Assembly (NCBI GenBank): GCA_031285645.1
Contig: JAITVU010000144.1
Location: 1 to 6,856, forward strand
Direction: 5' to 3'
Length of the DNA stretch: 6,856 nucleotides
DNA from: Oscillospiraceae bacterium
GTDB taxonomy: Bacteria > Bacillota > Clostridia > Oscillospirales > Ruminococcaceae
Shown: positions 1 through 6,223 of the stretch, piece by piece
Layout of the letters: every line of letters begins with the position of its first letter
How positions within the stretch are numbered: position 1 is the first letter of the stretch
The notes under the pieces: generated by a model
What the model saw: only the letters and a program-made list of their open reading frames with translations
Database searches by the model: none
Told to the model about the DNA's origin: nothing
Translations under genes and position numbers: made by a program

Positions 1-140
1 CCGGTGACGCTGACAGTCCCCATTTTGGCGTTGACCTGGATCATCTCAATACCGGGCATTTTGGATATTTCTTTTGTGATTTTATCCTCACATTTGCGTC
101 CCTTCATACCGTGGACATGCAGCAAAATTTCGTTTTCCAT
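1..140 (-). CDS. HMA-domain (CopZ-like) small protein, N-terminal part only
   Basis: The start of a gene that runs off the left edge; the first 46 codons are visible. The sequence follows the heavy-metal-associated fold seen in CopZ chaperones and P-type ATPase N-termini: a first strand (ILLHVHGM, residues 5-12), a loop, a helix (CEDKITKEISKMPGIE, from 17) and further strands (MIQVNAKMGTVSVT). The family normally has GMxCxxC in the loop. Here it reads GMKGRKC, so the first cysteine is Gly14 and only Cys17 remains. Standard HMA proteins bind Cu(I) or similar ions through both cysteines, so metal binding may be altered or lost; this is inference. The ATG is supported by AAAGGAG seven bases upstream. 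The gene stands alone after the glgX terminator. The fragment is richer in A+T than the glgX and gcv genes. Whether it is a free-standing chaperone or the N-terminus of a longer protein cannot be told from the window. Confidence 0.8.
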   Translation of the reverse strand, partial: MENEILLHVHGMKGRKCEDKITKEISKMPGIEMIQVNAKMGTVSVT

Positions 141-172
141 GTACAAGCTCCTTTATATATCAATATATATGC

Positions 173-194
173 GTGATACAGGCTCTGTGATCAC
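173..194. promoter_or_regulatory. Short dyad/hairpin in the leader of the HMA gene
   Basis: GTGATACAG and CTGTGATCAC are inverted repeats separated by GCT, giving nine base pairs with one bulged base. The right arm contains the perfect palindrome GTGATCAC (187-194). It lies about 33 bases upstream of the HMA start codon, is followed by no T-run and so is not a terminator. It could be a regulator-binding dyad or a leader hairpin. It does not match the CopY box (TACAnnTGTA), and I cannot name a regulator. Confidence 0.4.
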
Positions 195-244
195 TGGAAT
201 TAAAAAACACTATAAATAAGACCGGCCTGTCACAGCAGTTGCCG

Positions 245-272
245 ATTTTATATGTTTAGGGTATGTATACAA
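245..272 (-). promoter_or_regulatory. Weak promoter candidate for the HMA gene
   Basis: On the minus strand TTGTAT (267-272) and TAAAAT (245-250) are separated by 16 bases. The -10 matches five of six consensus bases but the -35 only three of six. It lies between the glgX terminator and the HMA gene, where a promoter is expected. The region is so AT-rich that other -10-like boxes exist (for example TATAAT at 275-280), so the assignment is tentative. Confidence 0.3.
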
Positions 273-331
273 TGATTATAAATAGCATGTAAATGGTGGA
301 TATGCAGGACCAATAAACTTTTTTCGGATAT

Positions 332-370
332 AAAAAACGCGCCGAACGGTTTTAATGCCCGGCGTGTTTT
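332..370 (-). terminator. Intrinsic terminator of glgX
   Basis: On the minus strand AAAACACGCCG pairs with CGGCGCGTTTT (arms 360-370 and 334-344; one G-U type mismatch) around a 15-base loop, and the right arm runs into six T. It starts 50 bases after the glgX stop codon and separates glgX from the HMA gene. The A-run on the opposite side could give weak termination on the plus strand, but no gene converges there. Confidence 0.85.
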
Positions 371-419
371 GGCAAGCAAGATTACAAAAATTCAAATCAA
401 CATATTTTAAATCGTTTGA

Positions 420-2549
420 CTATATATATTCGGCGGTCAGGATCATGACGGAGCGTGGCTCAAGTCTGACGCCGTACTCAACCGGCGGCGGCTCATAGCC
501 GGCGTGCGGAATGCAGTAAGCCGGATCGTCGGCTCCGGTGTTGACAGCGATACGCCACCGCATATGGGCGGGCAGCTTCGGCAATTCCACGCCATGCGCC
601 TCCCAGTGCGTATTGACGCCGAAGAATACAATGTCATCCTGATGATGCTCCTCGCCCGCGAACATGACGCCCACAACGCGGCTTTCATGATCGTAGCTGC
701 TGTTCCAGGCCTGTTCGCCGTGATGACTGATATCGGGAAACCCGCAGGAACAGGGGCCGAGTTTGCGCCGCAGGACGGCATGCTGTTTTCGAAAGGCGAT
801 CATATATTTAAAAAACTCAAACATCTCCCTGTTTTTATCTAAAAGCCCCCAATCGAGCCATGAGATCTCGTTGTCCTGGCAATAGGGGTTGTTGTTGCCG
901 AACTGGGTGTTGCAGAACTCGTCGCCGGCTAAAAACATGGGCGTGCCCCGGCTGCACAGCAGTGTGGCGCAGGCATTGCGGATCAGCCTGTAGCGCAGGC
1001 GCAGCACGTCGGGGTTATCGGTCTCGCCCTCCACGCCGCAGTTCCAGCTCCGGTTGTCGTCCGTGCCGTCCGTGCTGTTCCAGCCGTTGGCCTCATTGTG
1101 CTTCTCATTGTAGGAATAGAGGTCATAGAGCGGGAAGCCGTCATGGCAGGTCAGGAAGTTGACGGAGGCGTTGGCGCCGCGCTGGGCGGGGTCATAGAGA
1201 TCGGGGGAGCCCGAGATGCGCTGCGCCGCCGCGTCCGCAAAGCCGCCGTCCCCTTTAAGGAAACTGCGCAAATCGTCGCGGTATTTGCCGTTCCACTCGG
1301 CCCATCGGTTCCAGGCGGGAAAACTGCCGACCTGATACAGGCCGCCCGCGTCCCAGGCTTCGGCGATGAGCTTGACGTTGCTGAGAATGGGATCAAAAGC
1401 CAGGCTCTGCAAGAGCGGAGGCTTGTTCATTGGTGAGCCGTCCTCATTGCGTCCGAGGATTGACGCGAGGTCGAACCGGAAGCCGTCGACACGGTAATTG
1501 ACGACCCAGTACCGTAGGCATTCGAGAATCATCTGCTGGACAATGGGATGGTTGCAGTTGAGCGTGTTGCCGCATCCGCTGAAATTGTAGTAGTGGCCGT
1601 CCGGGGTGAGCATATAATAAATGTTGTTGTCAAAACCCTTAAAAGAAAAGAAGGGGCCGTGTTCGTTGCCCTCCGCCGTGTGGTTAAAAACAACGTCCAG
1701 GATCACTTCGATGTCGTTGTCCTTGAGCATTTTTATCAGCTGCTTGAGTTCATTGCCCTCGCGGTTGAACTCCGTACCGGCGGCATAACTTGTGTTTGGC
1801 GCGAAAAAACAGACGGAGTTGTAACCCCAATAATCCAGGAGTCTGACGCCGTTGTGTTCCCTCAAATCCCGCGTCTCATCGAATTCAAATATGGGCATCA
1901 GCTCCACGGCGTTGACGCCGAGTTCCTTGAGATAAAGCAGCTTTTCCCATATACCTACAAATGTGCCGGGGAACTCCACGCCGGACGAAGGGTGCTTTGT
2001 AAAGCCGCGCACATGCATCTCATATATGATGAGGTCGGACATGGGGATGAGCGGGTGGCTGATATCCCCCCAATCAAAGTCATCCTCGACGACGCGCGCC
2101 TTGTAGTGGCTTTCTCCCGTTTCGTCCTTACCCCATTCGCTTTGCCCTGTAACGGCCTTGGCATAAGGGTCAAGCAGAAATTTCTCGCTATTAAAAAGAA
2201 GTCCTTTTTCCGGCGCGTAGGGGCCGTCCAGACGGTACGCGTATTCAAATTCGTAGATATTCAGCCCAAAGACGATCATGGAATAGACATTGCCGATGCG
2301 GTAGTGCTCGGGAAATTTAAGGACGGCGAAGGGCTTAAATTCCATGCGCCTGAACAGAAGGAGCTCGCAGGAGGTGGCGTTGACAGAGTGGACCGTGAAG
2401 TTGACGCCGCAGGGAATGGCCGTCGCGCCGTTCACTTCATAGAACCCGGGGCGGACATCATATCCGGAAACATTGTCGATCGGCGCCAGATGCACCTTTC
2501 TCGATGAAGGCGCGATGTGTTCGCCGCCGGTTGGTGTATGCTCTTGCAT
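420..2549 (-). CDS. glgX: Glycogen debranching enzyme (isoamylase-type, GH13)
   Basis: A cytoplasmic alpha-1,6-glucosidase that removes branches from glycogen or limit dextrins; 709 residues from the start chosen, a normal length for the family. An N-terminal CBM48-like domain (about 30-120) precedes the GH13 (beta/alpha)8 barrel. Visible landmarks are YEMHVRGF (176-183), region I DVVFNH (285-290), the isoamylase/GlgX motif SGCGNTLN (from 324), nucleophile Asp360 in FRFDLAS, acid/base Glu397 in IAEAWD, transition-state Asp470 in FLTCHD, and LAGDEF (540-545) before the C-terminal beta domain. All three catalytic acids are present. No signal peptide is seen. An ATG four codons upstream (2561) is in frame, but its A is the last base of the AAAGGA ribosome site, so 2549 is preferred. 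The gene is alone between two terminators and no other glg gene is in view. GlgX versus a general isoamylase/TreX specificity cannot be settled by eye. Confidence 0.92.
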   Translation of the reverse strand: MQEHTPTGGEHIAPSSRKVHLAPIDNVSGYDVRPGFYEVNGATAIPCGVNFTVHSVNATSCELLLFRRMEFKPFAVLKFPEHYRIGNVYSMIVFGLNIYEFEYAYRLDGPYAPEKGLLFNSEKFLLDPYAKAVTGQSEWGKDETGESHYKARVVEDDFDWGDISHPLIPMSDLIIYEMHVRGFTKHPSSGVEFPGTFVGIWEKLLYLKELGVNAVELMPIFEFDETRDLREHNGVRLLDYWGYNSVCFFAPNTSYAAGTEFNREGNELKQLIKMLKDNDIEVILDVVFNHTAEGNEHGPFFSFKGFDNNIYYMLTPDGHYYNFSGCGNTLNCNHPIVQQMILECLRYWVVNYRVDGFRFDLASILGRNEDGSPMNKPPLLQSLAFDPILSNVKLIAEAWDAGGLYQVGSFPAWNRWAEWNGKYRDDLRSFLKGDGGFADAAAQRISGSPDLYDPAQRGANASVNFLTCHDGFPLYDLYSYNEKHNEANGWNSTDGTDDNRSWNCGVEGETDNPDVLRLRYRLIRNACATLLCSRGTPMFLAGDEFCNTQFGNNNPYCQDNEISWLDWGLLDKNREMFEFFKYMIAFRKQHAVLRRKLGPCSCGFPDISHHGEQAWNSSYDHESRVVGVMFAGEEHHQDDIVFFGVNTHWEAHGVELPKLPAHMRWRIAVNTGADDPAYCIPHAGYEPPPVEYGVRLEPRSVMILTAEYI

Positions 2550-2553
2550 AGGT

Positions 2554-2566
2554 CTCACCATCCTTT
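2554..2566 (-). promoter_or_regulatory. Ribosome binding site that decides the glgX start
   Basis: AAAGGATGGTGAG on the minus strand resembles the anti-16S consensus AAGGAGGTGA with one extra T. Its end is four bases from the ATG at 2549. The upstream in-frame ATG (2561) is made by the site itself (AAAGGATG), leaving no room for ribosome spacing, so it is unlikely to be used. Confidence 0.65.
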
Positions 2567-2626
2567 AAATCGGTATAGTCATATAGAAACAAAATTGCTT
2601 AAAGATTTTATTTGCGCGGCTGAGGC

Positions 2627-2654
2627 AGTATACTCTCATATACACAGCCGGCAA
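2627..2654 (-). promoter_or_regulatory. Proximal promoter candidate for glgX
   Basis: TTGCCG (2649-2654) and TATACT (2627-2632) on the minus strand are separated by 16 bases; the boxes match four and five of six consensus bases. It lies downstream of both hairpin elements and about 80 bases from the glgX start, so a transcript from here would carry neither. Typical sigma-A geometry, but not tested. Confidence 0.45.
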
Positions 2655-2664
2655 AACCCGCTTG

Positions 2665-2694
2665 TTTGAAACAGTGCTACTGTTTCAAATTTTT
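2665..2694. repeat. Perfect 10-bp hairpin followed by T5 on the plus strand
   Basis: TTTGAAACAG (2665-2674) and CTGTTTCAAA (2680-2689) are exact inverted repeats around TGCTA, followed on the plus strand by five T. This has the shape of an intrinsic terminator for plus-strand transcription, yet no plus-strand gene lies upstream. On the minus strand it has no T-tail and would be a plain hairpin in the glgX leader. It ends nine bases before the foldback element and may belong with it as one repeated unit. Confidence 0.6.
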
Positions 2695-2698
2695 AATG

Positions 2699-2803
2699 AT
2701 ACTAATCCGCGTATAAAATCCTACGAAACAGAGCGATGCTTTCTTTGAGAAGAAAGCGTTTTGAGCGATAGTTGAGTAGCTGATTTTAAAAGCGGATTAG
2801 TAT
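2699..2803. mobile_element. MITE-like foldback element, 105 bases
   Basis: The ends are inverted repeats of 22 bases (2699-2720 and 2782-2803) that match at 20 positions; the outer 12, ATACTAATCCGC, match exactly. Inside, the arms keep pairing imperfectly (CTAC with GTAG, GCGAT with ATCGC-like bases) to a perfect central hairpin GCTTTCTT/AAGAAAGC (2738-2757, loop TGAG). If the repeat is taken to begin at CTAATCCGC, it is flanked on both sides by TA, as expected for IS630/mariner-type miniature elements. TA is self-palindromic, so the duplication cannot be proved from one copy. There is no transposase and no coding capacity. It lies between two candidate glgX promoters. A long foldback RNA or a non-mobile intergenic repeat are alternatives. 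Confidence 0.6.
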
Positions 2804-2825
2804 GAGTATGTATGCTTCATGTAAT

Positions 2826-2834
2826 ATTATAGCA
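2826..2834 (-). promoter_or_regulatory. Extended -10 promoter, distal promoter of glgX
   Basis: The minus strand reads TGCTATAAT: a perfect TATAAT with the extended-10 TGn. No good -35 is found at 16-18 bases; TTTACA is 22 bases upstream of the -10 hexamer. Extended -10 promoters can work without a -35. A transcript from here would have a leader of roughly 270 bases containing the foldback element and the 10-bp hairpin. Confidence 0.55.
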
Positions 2835-2919
2835 CAGAGCTAAACATTAACGGTGTAAATAATTTATAAACACAAAGAGATGCAAATTGTGTACACGAAA
2901 TGTAACAGGAGAAGCCGTC

Positions 2920-2951
2920 AAAAAAAGTGGCACAGGTTTATCCTGTGCCAC
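2920..2951 (-). terminator. Intrinsic terminator of the gcv operon
   Basis: On the minus strand GTGGCACAGG, loop ATAAA, CCTGTGCCAC form a perfect 10-bp GC-rich stem followed at once by seven T. It begins eight bases after the gcvPB stop codon. This is a textbook terminator and marks the end of the glycine cleavage operon, isolating it from glgX. Confidence 0.95.
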
Positions 2952-2958
2952 GACTGCA

Positions 2959-4395
2959 TTATTCAAAAGTGTAGCGCAATATGGGATTGCGGGCGGCGGC
3001 AACTTCATCGGGGCGCCCAACCGGGGTTGTAAGCGGGAAACTGTGTACCGATTCGGGATCCGCCATGGCCTGCCTGTAAATGTCGATAAAGATATCGGCC
3101 GCTTCGTCCAGCGTCTCCTTGCCTTCGGTTTCCGTGGGTTCCACCATGAGCGCCTCATGTACGATCAGGGGGAAATACATGGTCGGCGGATGAATGCCCC
3201 TGTCCAGCAGGGCCTTGGCGATATCCATGGCCGTAATATGCTTCTCCTTCGCCTCTTTTTCGAGCGTGAGGACAAACTCGTGCATGCAAAGCCCCGTATT
3301 GGCGACACTGTAGCATTCGCTGAGCCGCTTCATCATATAATTGGCGTTGAGCACGGCGTTTTTCGCCGCGTCCGCGACGCTTTCGCGGCCCAGCGTGGTG
3401 ATGTATGCCAGCGCGCGCAGGACAACAAGGAAATTGCCGTAAAAAGACTTAACTTTTCCGATGCTTTCGGGGCAATCGCCCCGGAAACAATACGCGTCGT
3501 CTTTCACGCCAACATGCGGTTTCGGTAGATAGGGCGCGAGAAAGTCCTTGCACCCCACGGCCCCGGAACCGGGACCGCCGCCGCCGTGCGGCGTTGAAAA
3601 CGTTTTGTGTAAATTGAGGTGGACGCAGTCGAAACCCATGTCGCCGGGGCGGATGACGCCCATGACGGCGTTCGGGTTTGCGCCGTCATAGTAGACAAGC
3701 CCGCCCGCGTCGTGGACAATTTTGGTGATTTCAAGAATATCCTTCTCGAAAATGCCCAATGTGTTGGGGTTTGTCAGCATGAGCCCGGCAGTATCGGGGC
3801 CCACCGCCGCCCGCAGCTTGTCGAGGTCGACGCAGCCGTCCGGCCCCGAGGGAATATTGACAACGGACATTGCGGCCATGGCCGCTGTCGCCGGGTTCGT
3901 GCCGTGAGCGGAGTCAGGCACGATGATCTTCACGCGCGCCGTATCGCCGCGCGCTTCGTGGTATTTTTTAATCAGCAGCACGCCTGTCAGCTCACCATGC
4001 GCGCCCGCCGCGGGCTGGAAAGTCATCGCATCCATGCCTGTTATGGCACAGAGATATTTTTCGGCCAGGGAAAGGGCCTCGAGCGCGCCCTGTACCGTGT
4101 GCGCCGGCTGGAGGGGATGGATATCCGTGAAACCGGGCAGCGCGGCGACAGCCTCGTTGACGCGGGGATTATATTTCATCGTGCAGGAGCCGAGCGGGTA
4201 AAAACCGTTGTTGACGCCGTGCGCCCGGCGTTCAAGCTGCGAATAGTGGCGGCTGATATCGTTTTCGGAGAGCTCGGGCAAACGCAGCGGGCGCTGGCGT
4301 TTGCAATTGTCAGCAAGATCGACAACGGGCACGTCGCAGACAGGCAGAATACTTGATGCGCGGCCCGCAACGCTCTTTTCAAACAGGAGTTTCAT
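2959..4395 (-). CDS. gcvPB: Glycine dehydrogenase (decarboxylating) subunit 2
   Basis: The PLP-carrying subunit of the split P-protein. With GcvPA it decarboxylates glycine and transfers the aminomethyl group to the lipoyl arm of GcvH. It has 478 residues, the usual length for a stand-alone C-terminal half of P-protein. Visible landmarks: GSCTMKYNP (69-77), PAAGAHGE (128-135), DSAHGTNPA (161-169), YYDGANPNAVMG (235-246), and NLHKTFSTPHGGGGPG (261-276), where Lys264 is the expected Schiff-base lysine; also VEPTETE (418-424). The ATG overlaps the gcvPA stop as ATGA, with an AAAGGCGGTG ribosome site inside gcvPA, so the two subunits are probably translationally coupled and made in equal amounts. 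It is the last gene of the operon. No missing residue or frameshift is seen. Confidence 0.97.
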   Translation of the reverse strand: MKLLFEKSVAGRASSILPVCDVPVVDLADNCKRQRPLRLPELSENDISRHYSQLERRAHGVNNGFYPLGSCTMKYNPRVNEAVAALPGFTDIHPLQPAHTVQGALEALSLAEKYLCAITGMDAMTFQPAAGAHGELTGVLLIKKYHEARGDTARVKIIVPDSAHGTNPATAAMAAMSVVNIPSGPDGCVDLDKLRAAVGPDTAGLMLTNPNTLGIFEKDILEITKIVHDAGGLVYYDGANPNAVMGVIRPGDMGFDCVHLNLHKTFSTPHGGGGPGSGAVGCKDFLAPYLPKPHVGVKDDAYCFRGDCPESIGKVKSFYGNFLVVLRALAYITTLGRESVADAAKNAVLNANYMMKRLSECYSVANTGLCMHEFVLTLEKEAKEKHITAMDIAKALLDRGIHPPTMYFPLIVHEALMVEPTETEGKETLDEAADIFIDIYRQAMADPESVHSFPLTTPVGRPDEVAAARNPILRYTFE

Positions 4396-5720
4396 GCCCG
4401 GGCACCGCCTTTCAGGTAAAGATCGATCAGACCGGCGAGGACGTCCATGTCCGCTTTGCTGTTCATTTCAGTCGCGCACCACAGGATGCCGTCGCCAACA
4501 GGCAAGCCCCCTAAAACGCCGCGGCTTTCCAGATAGGCGAGGAGCGCGGCGCTGTCGCAAGGGCAGATGGTGACAAATTCGTGGAAGTACTCTTTCTGAT
4601 ATACGAGGCCAAAGCCCAGCTTTTGCAGGGCGCCGGCGAGATAATGCGCCTTGGACAGGCACTGCCGCGCGACGTCGCGCAGGCCGCCCGGTCCCATCGC
4701 GGCCATATAGGCGGCGGCGGTCATGGCGCAGAGCGCCTGGTTCGAGCAGATATTCGAACTGGCTTTTTCGCGGCGGATATGCTGTTCCCGCGCCTGCAAG
4801 GTGAGTACAAAGGCGCGCCGGCCCGCGGCGTCCGCCGTCTGGCCCACGATGCGGCCGGGAAGCTTGCGCATCAGGGCGGATGTGGCGGCCATGAAGCCGA
4901 GATACGGCCCGCCGAACGCAAGGGGCATACCTAACGGCTGGCCCTCGCCGACAGCGACGTCGGCGCCGCATTCCCCGGGGGTTTTGAGCAGCGCGGCCGC
5001 GATGGGGTTGATCCCCATGATATATTTGGCGCCCGCCGCGTGCGCGGCCTCGCCTATGGCGTCAGCGTCCTCGATCACGCCGAAATAATTGGGTTGCTGA
5101 ATATAGACGCAGGAGACGCCGACGTCCAGCATATCCGTGAGCGCTTTCATATCCGTGGAGCCGTTTTCGGCGGGGATCAACGCCATTTCCGCGCCCGCTC
5201 CCCAGCAATAGGTACGGATGGTCTCGATCACATCGGGGTGCGCGGCGGCGGAGACAAGCGCCTTTGTCCTCTTTTTGTCGCGGCACATGGCAACGGCTTC
5301 GGCCGCCGCGCTCGCGCCGTCGTAAACGGAGGCGTTGGACACATCCATGCCCGTGAGTTCGCAGATCATGGTCTGATATTCAAATATGGACTGGAGGACA
5401 CCCTGTGAAACCTCAGCCTGATAAGGGGTGTAAGCCGTGAGAAAGGTTTCCTTCGCCGTCACGGAAGACACAATGGCCGGAATATAGTGCCTGTAAGCGC
5501 CCGCGCCGCGGAAAACGGAGGGGAAAACGGTGTTTTTCGCCGCCAGCGCGGCCATGTCGCGCCGAACCTCAAGCTCGGATTTTCCCGGCGGAATATGAGG
5601 GCCGTCTTTCAGAATTAAGTGAGCGGGGGCGGCGGCATAAAGGTCGTCGAGTCCCGAAAGGCCGAGCATATCCAGCATGTCACGGCGCTGGGCATCGGTG
5701 GAGGGGAGGTAATGACCCAT
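4392..5720 (-). CDS. gcvPA: Glycine dehydrogenase (decarboxylating) subunit 1
   Basis: The non-PLP half of the split P-protein, pairing with GcvPB in an alpha2beta2 enzyme (family knowledge). It has 442 residues, the usual length. Family motifs run through it: FRGAGAYRHYIPAIV (70-84), TAYTPYQAEVSQG (95-107), IFEYQTMICELTGMDVSNAS (112-131), YDGASA (133-138), GEGQPLGMPLAFGGPYLGF (258-276), and the glycine cleavage signature around REQHIRREKASSNICSNQAL (311-330). The start is supported by GAGGAGGG six bases before the ATG; that site lies inside the end of gcvH, whose stop codon is two bases upstream of this ATG. The 3' end overlaps gcvPB by four bases. Fold-type I residues such as the PLP lysine are absent, as expected for this subunit. 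Two-gene P-proteins are typical of Firmicutes, Thermotogae and archaea, unlike the single-chain enzyme of most Proteobacteria and eukaryotes. Confidence 0.97.
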   Translation of the reverse strand: MGHYLPSTDAQRRDMLDMLGLSGLDDLYAAAPAHLILKDGPHIPPGKSELEVRRDMAALAAKNTVFPSVFRGAGAYRHYIPAIVSSVTAKETFLTAYTPYQAEVSQGVLQSIFEYQTMICELTGMDVSNASVYDGASAAAEAVAMCRDKKRTKALVSAAAHPDVIETIRTYCWGAGAEMALIPAENGSTDMKALTDMLDVGVSCVYIQQPNYFGVIEDADAIGEAAHAAGAKYIMGINPIAAALLKTPGECGADVAVGEGQPLGMPLAFGGPYLGFMAATSALMRKLPGRIVGQTADAAGRRAFVLTLQAREQHIRREKASSNICSNQALCAMTAAAYMAAMGPGGLRDVARQCLSKAHYLAGALQKLGFGLVYQKEYFHEFVTICPCDSAALLAYLESRGVLGGLPVGDGILWCATEMNSKADMDVLAGLIDLYLKGGARA

Positions 5721-5722
5721 AC

Positions 5723-6103
5723 TCAGCCCTCCTCGCTGCAGAAAGCCTCGTATTCGGCGGCGGAGAGCAGGTCGTCTTTATCGGTGATGTCGCCGGCTTC
5801 AATCAGCCATGTTCCGTAGGGGTCTTCATTGATTTTTTCCGGCGCGTCCAAAAGTTCCGTGTTGATGGCGGCCACAGTACCGGAAACGGGAGAAATGATA
5901 TCCGAGACGGCTTTTACGCTCTCCACGTCCCCGAAGCTCTCCCCGGCGCTCAAGGCGTCGCCTTCTTCGGGCAGGTTGATGAAGACCAGGCTGCCGAGCG
6001 AATCCTGCGCGAAATCAGTCAGGCCAATTTGCGCTGTGTTGTCGCCTGTGAAACGAATCCATTCGTGGGATTTGGAATAGAGAAGATCATTCTGAATAGT
6101 CAT
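5723..6103 (-). CDS. gcvH: Glycine cleavage system H protein (lipoyl carrier)
   Basis: A 126-residue lipoyl-domain protein that shuttles the aminomethyl group between the P, T and L proteins. The N-terminus has the typical YSKSHEW (9-15), followed by AQIGLTDFAQDSLG (24-37). Lys64 in DVESVKAVSD (59-68) is the expected lipoylation site. SPVSGTV (71-77) and the tail INEDPYGTWL (91-100) are also standard. The ATG has AAAGGGAG eight bases upstream; an earlier ATG seven bases before it is out of frame. It is separated from gcvT by 120 bases but from gcvPA by only two. Lipoylation needs LipA/LipB or a lipoate ligase, none of which is in the window. The acidic C-terminus (SEEG) overlaps the gcvPA ribosome site. 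Confidence 0.98.
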   Translation of the reverse strand: MTIQNDLLYSKSHEWIRFTGDNTAQIGLTDFAQDSLGSLVFINLPEEGDALSAGESFGDVESVKAVSDIISPVSGTVAAINTELLDAPEKINEDPYGTWLIEAGDITDKDDLLSAAEYEAFCSEEG

Positions 6104-6223
6104 AATACATGCTCCCTTTATATTATTTAACGTGTTTAATATATTGTTGATTGCCGCGTATGCTGTACGTTTCGCACGTGCCGGTGATATGGGGTCAATG
6201 CGTTTCCCGCGAGAGACTCCGCG
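6104..6223. other. 120-base spacer between gcvT and gcvH
   Basis: The spacer is unusually wide for this otherwise tight operon. The half near gcvT is GC-rich and contains GCACGTGC, an 8-base palindrome; the half near gcvH is strongly AT-rich (ATATTAAACACGTTAAATAATAT, an imperfect dyad, at about 6115-6140) and ends in the gcvH ribosome site. I find no terminator, no convincing -35/-10 pair and no gene. It may hold an internal promoter or a processing site, but neither is shown by the sequence. Confidence 0.5.

Larger units (their letters stand above)
2550..2958. other. Gene-free spacer between gcvPB and glgX
   Basis: About 400 AT-rich bases with no plausible gene. Read in the direction of transcription it holds the gcvPB terminator, an 8-base palindrome GTGTACAC (2889-2896), an extended -10 promoter, a 105-base foldback element, a 10-base-pair hairpin, a second promoter candidate and the glgX ribosome site. 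The parts are listed separately. Confidence 0.85.

Noticed and set aside
4..219. A 71-codon plus-strand frame at the left edge
   Set aside because: It is antisense to the HMA gene, and its hydrophobic look comes from the complement of AT-rich sequence; it has no ribosome site.
1548..2507. A 319-codon plus-strand open frame opposite glgX
   Set aside because: It lies wholly antisense to a strongly supported GH13 gene whose motifs are all intact. GC-rich third positions create such shadow frames, and the translation resembles no protein family I know.
2699..2803. The foldback as the gcv operon terminator
   Set aside because: A complete terminator with seven T already lies at 2920-2951, right after gcvPB, and the foldback lacks a T-tract on the minus strand.
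2847..3158. A minus-strand frame covering the end of gcvPB and the spacer
   Set aside because: It is out of frame with gcvPB, passes through the terminator, and its basic, proline-rich composition is typical of a shadow frame.
2887..3528. A plus-strand frame starting in the glgX-gcvPB spacer and entering gcvPB
   Set aside because: It crosses the gcv terminator hairpin and then runs antisense to gcvPB. No ribosome site or family resemblance is seen.
3619..4356. A 245-codon plus-strand open frame opposite gcvPB
   Set aside because: Antisense shadow of gcvPB, with biased composition and no recognisable domain.
6104..6223. Glycine riboswitch before gcvH
   Set aside because: The 120-base spacer shows no paired-aptamer architecture and no expression-platform terminator. 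If present, a glycine riboswitch would be expected upstream of gcvT, outside the window.
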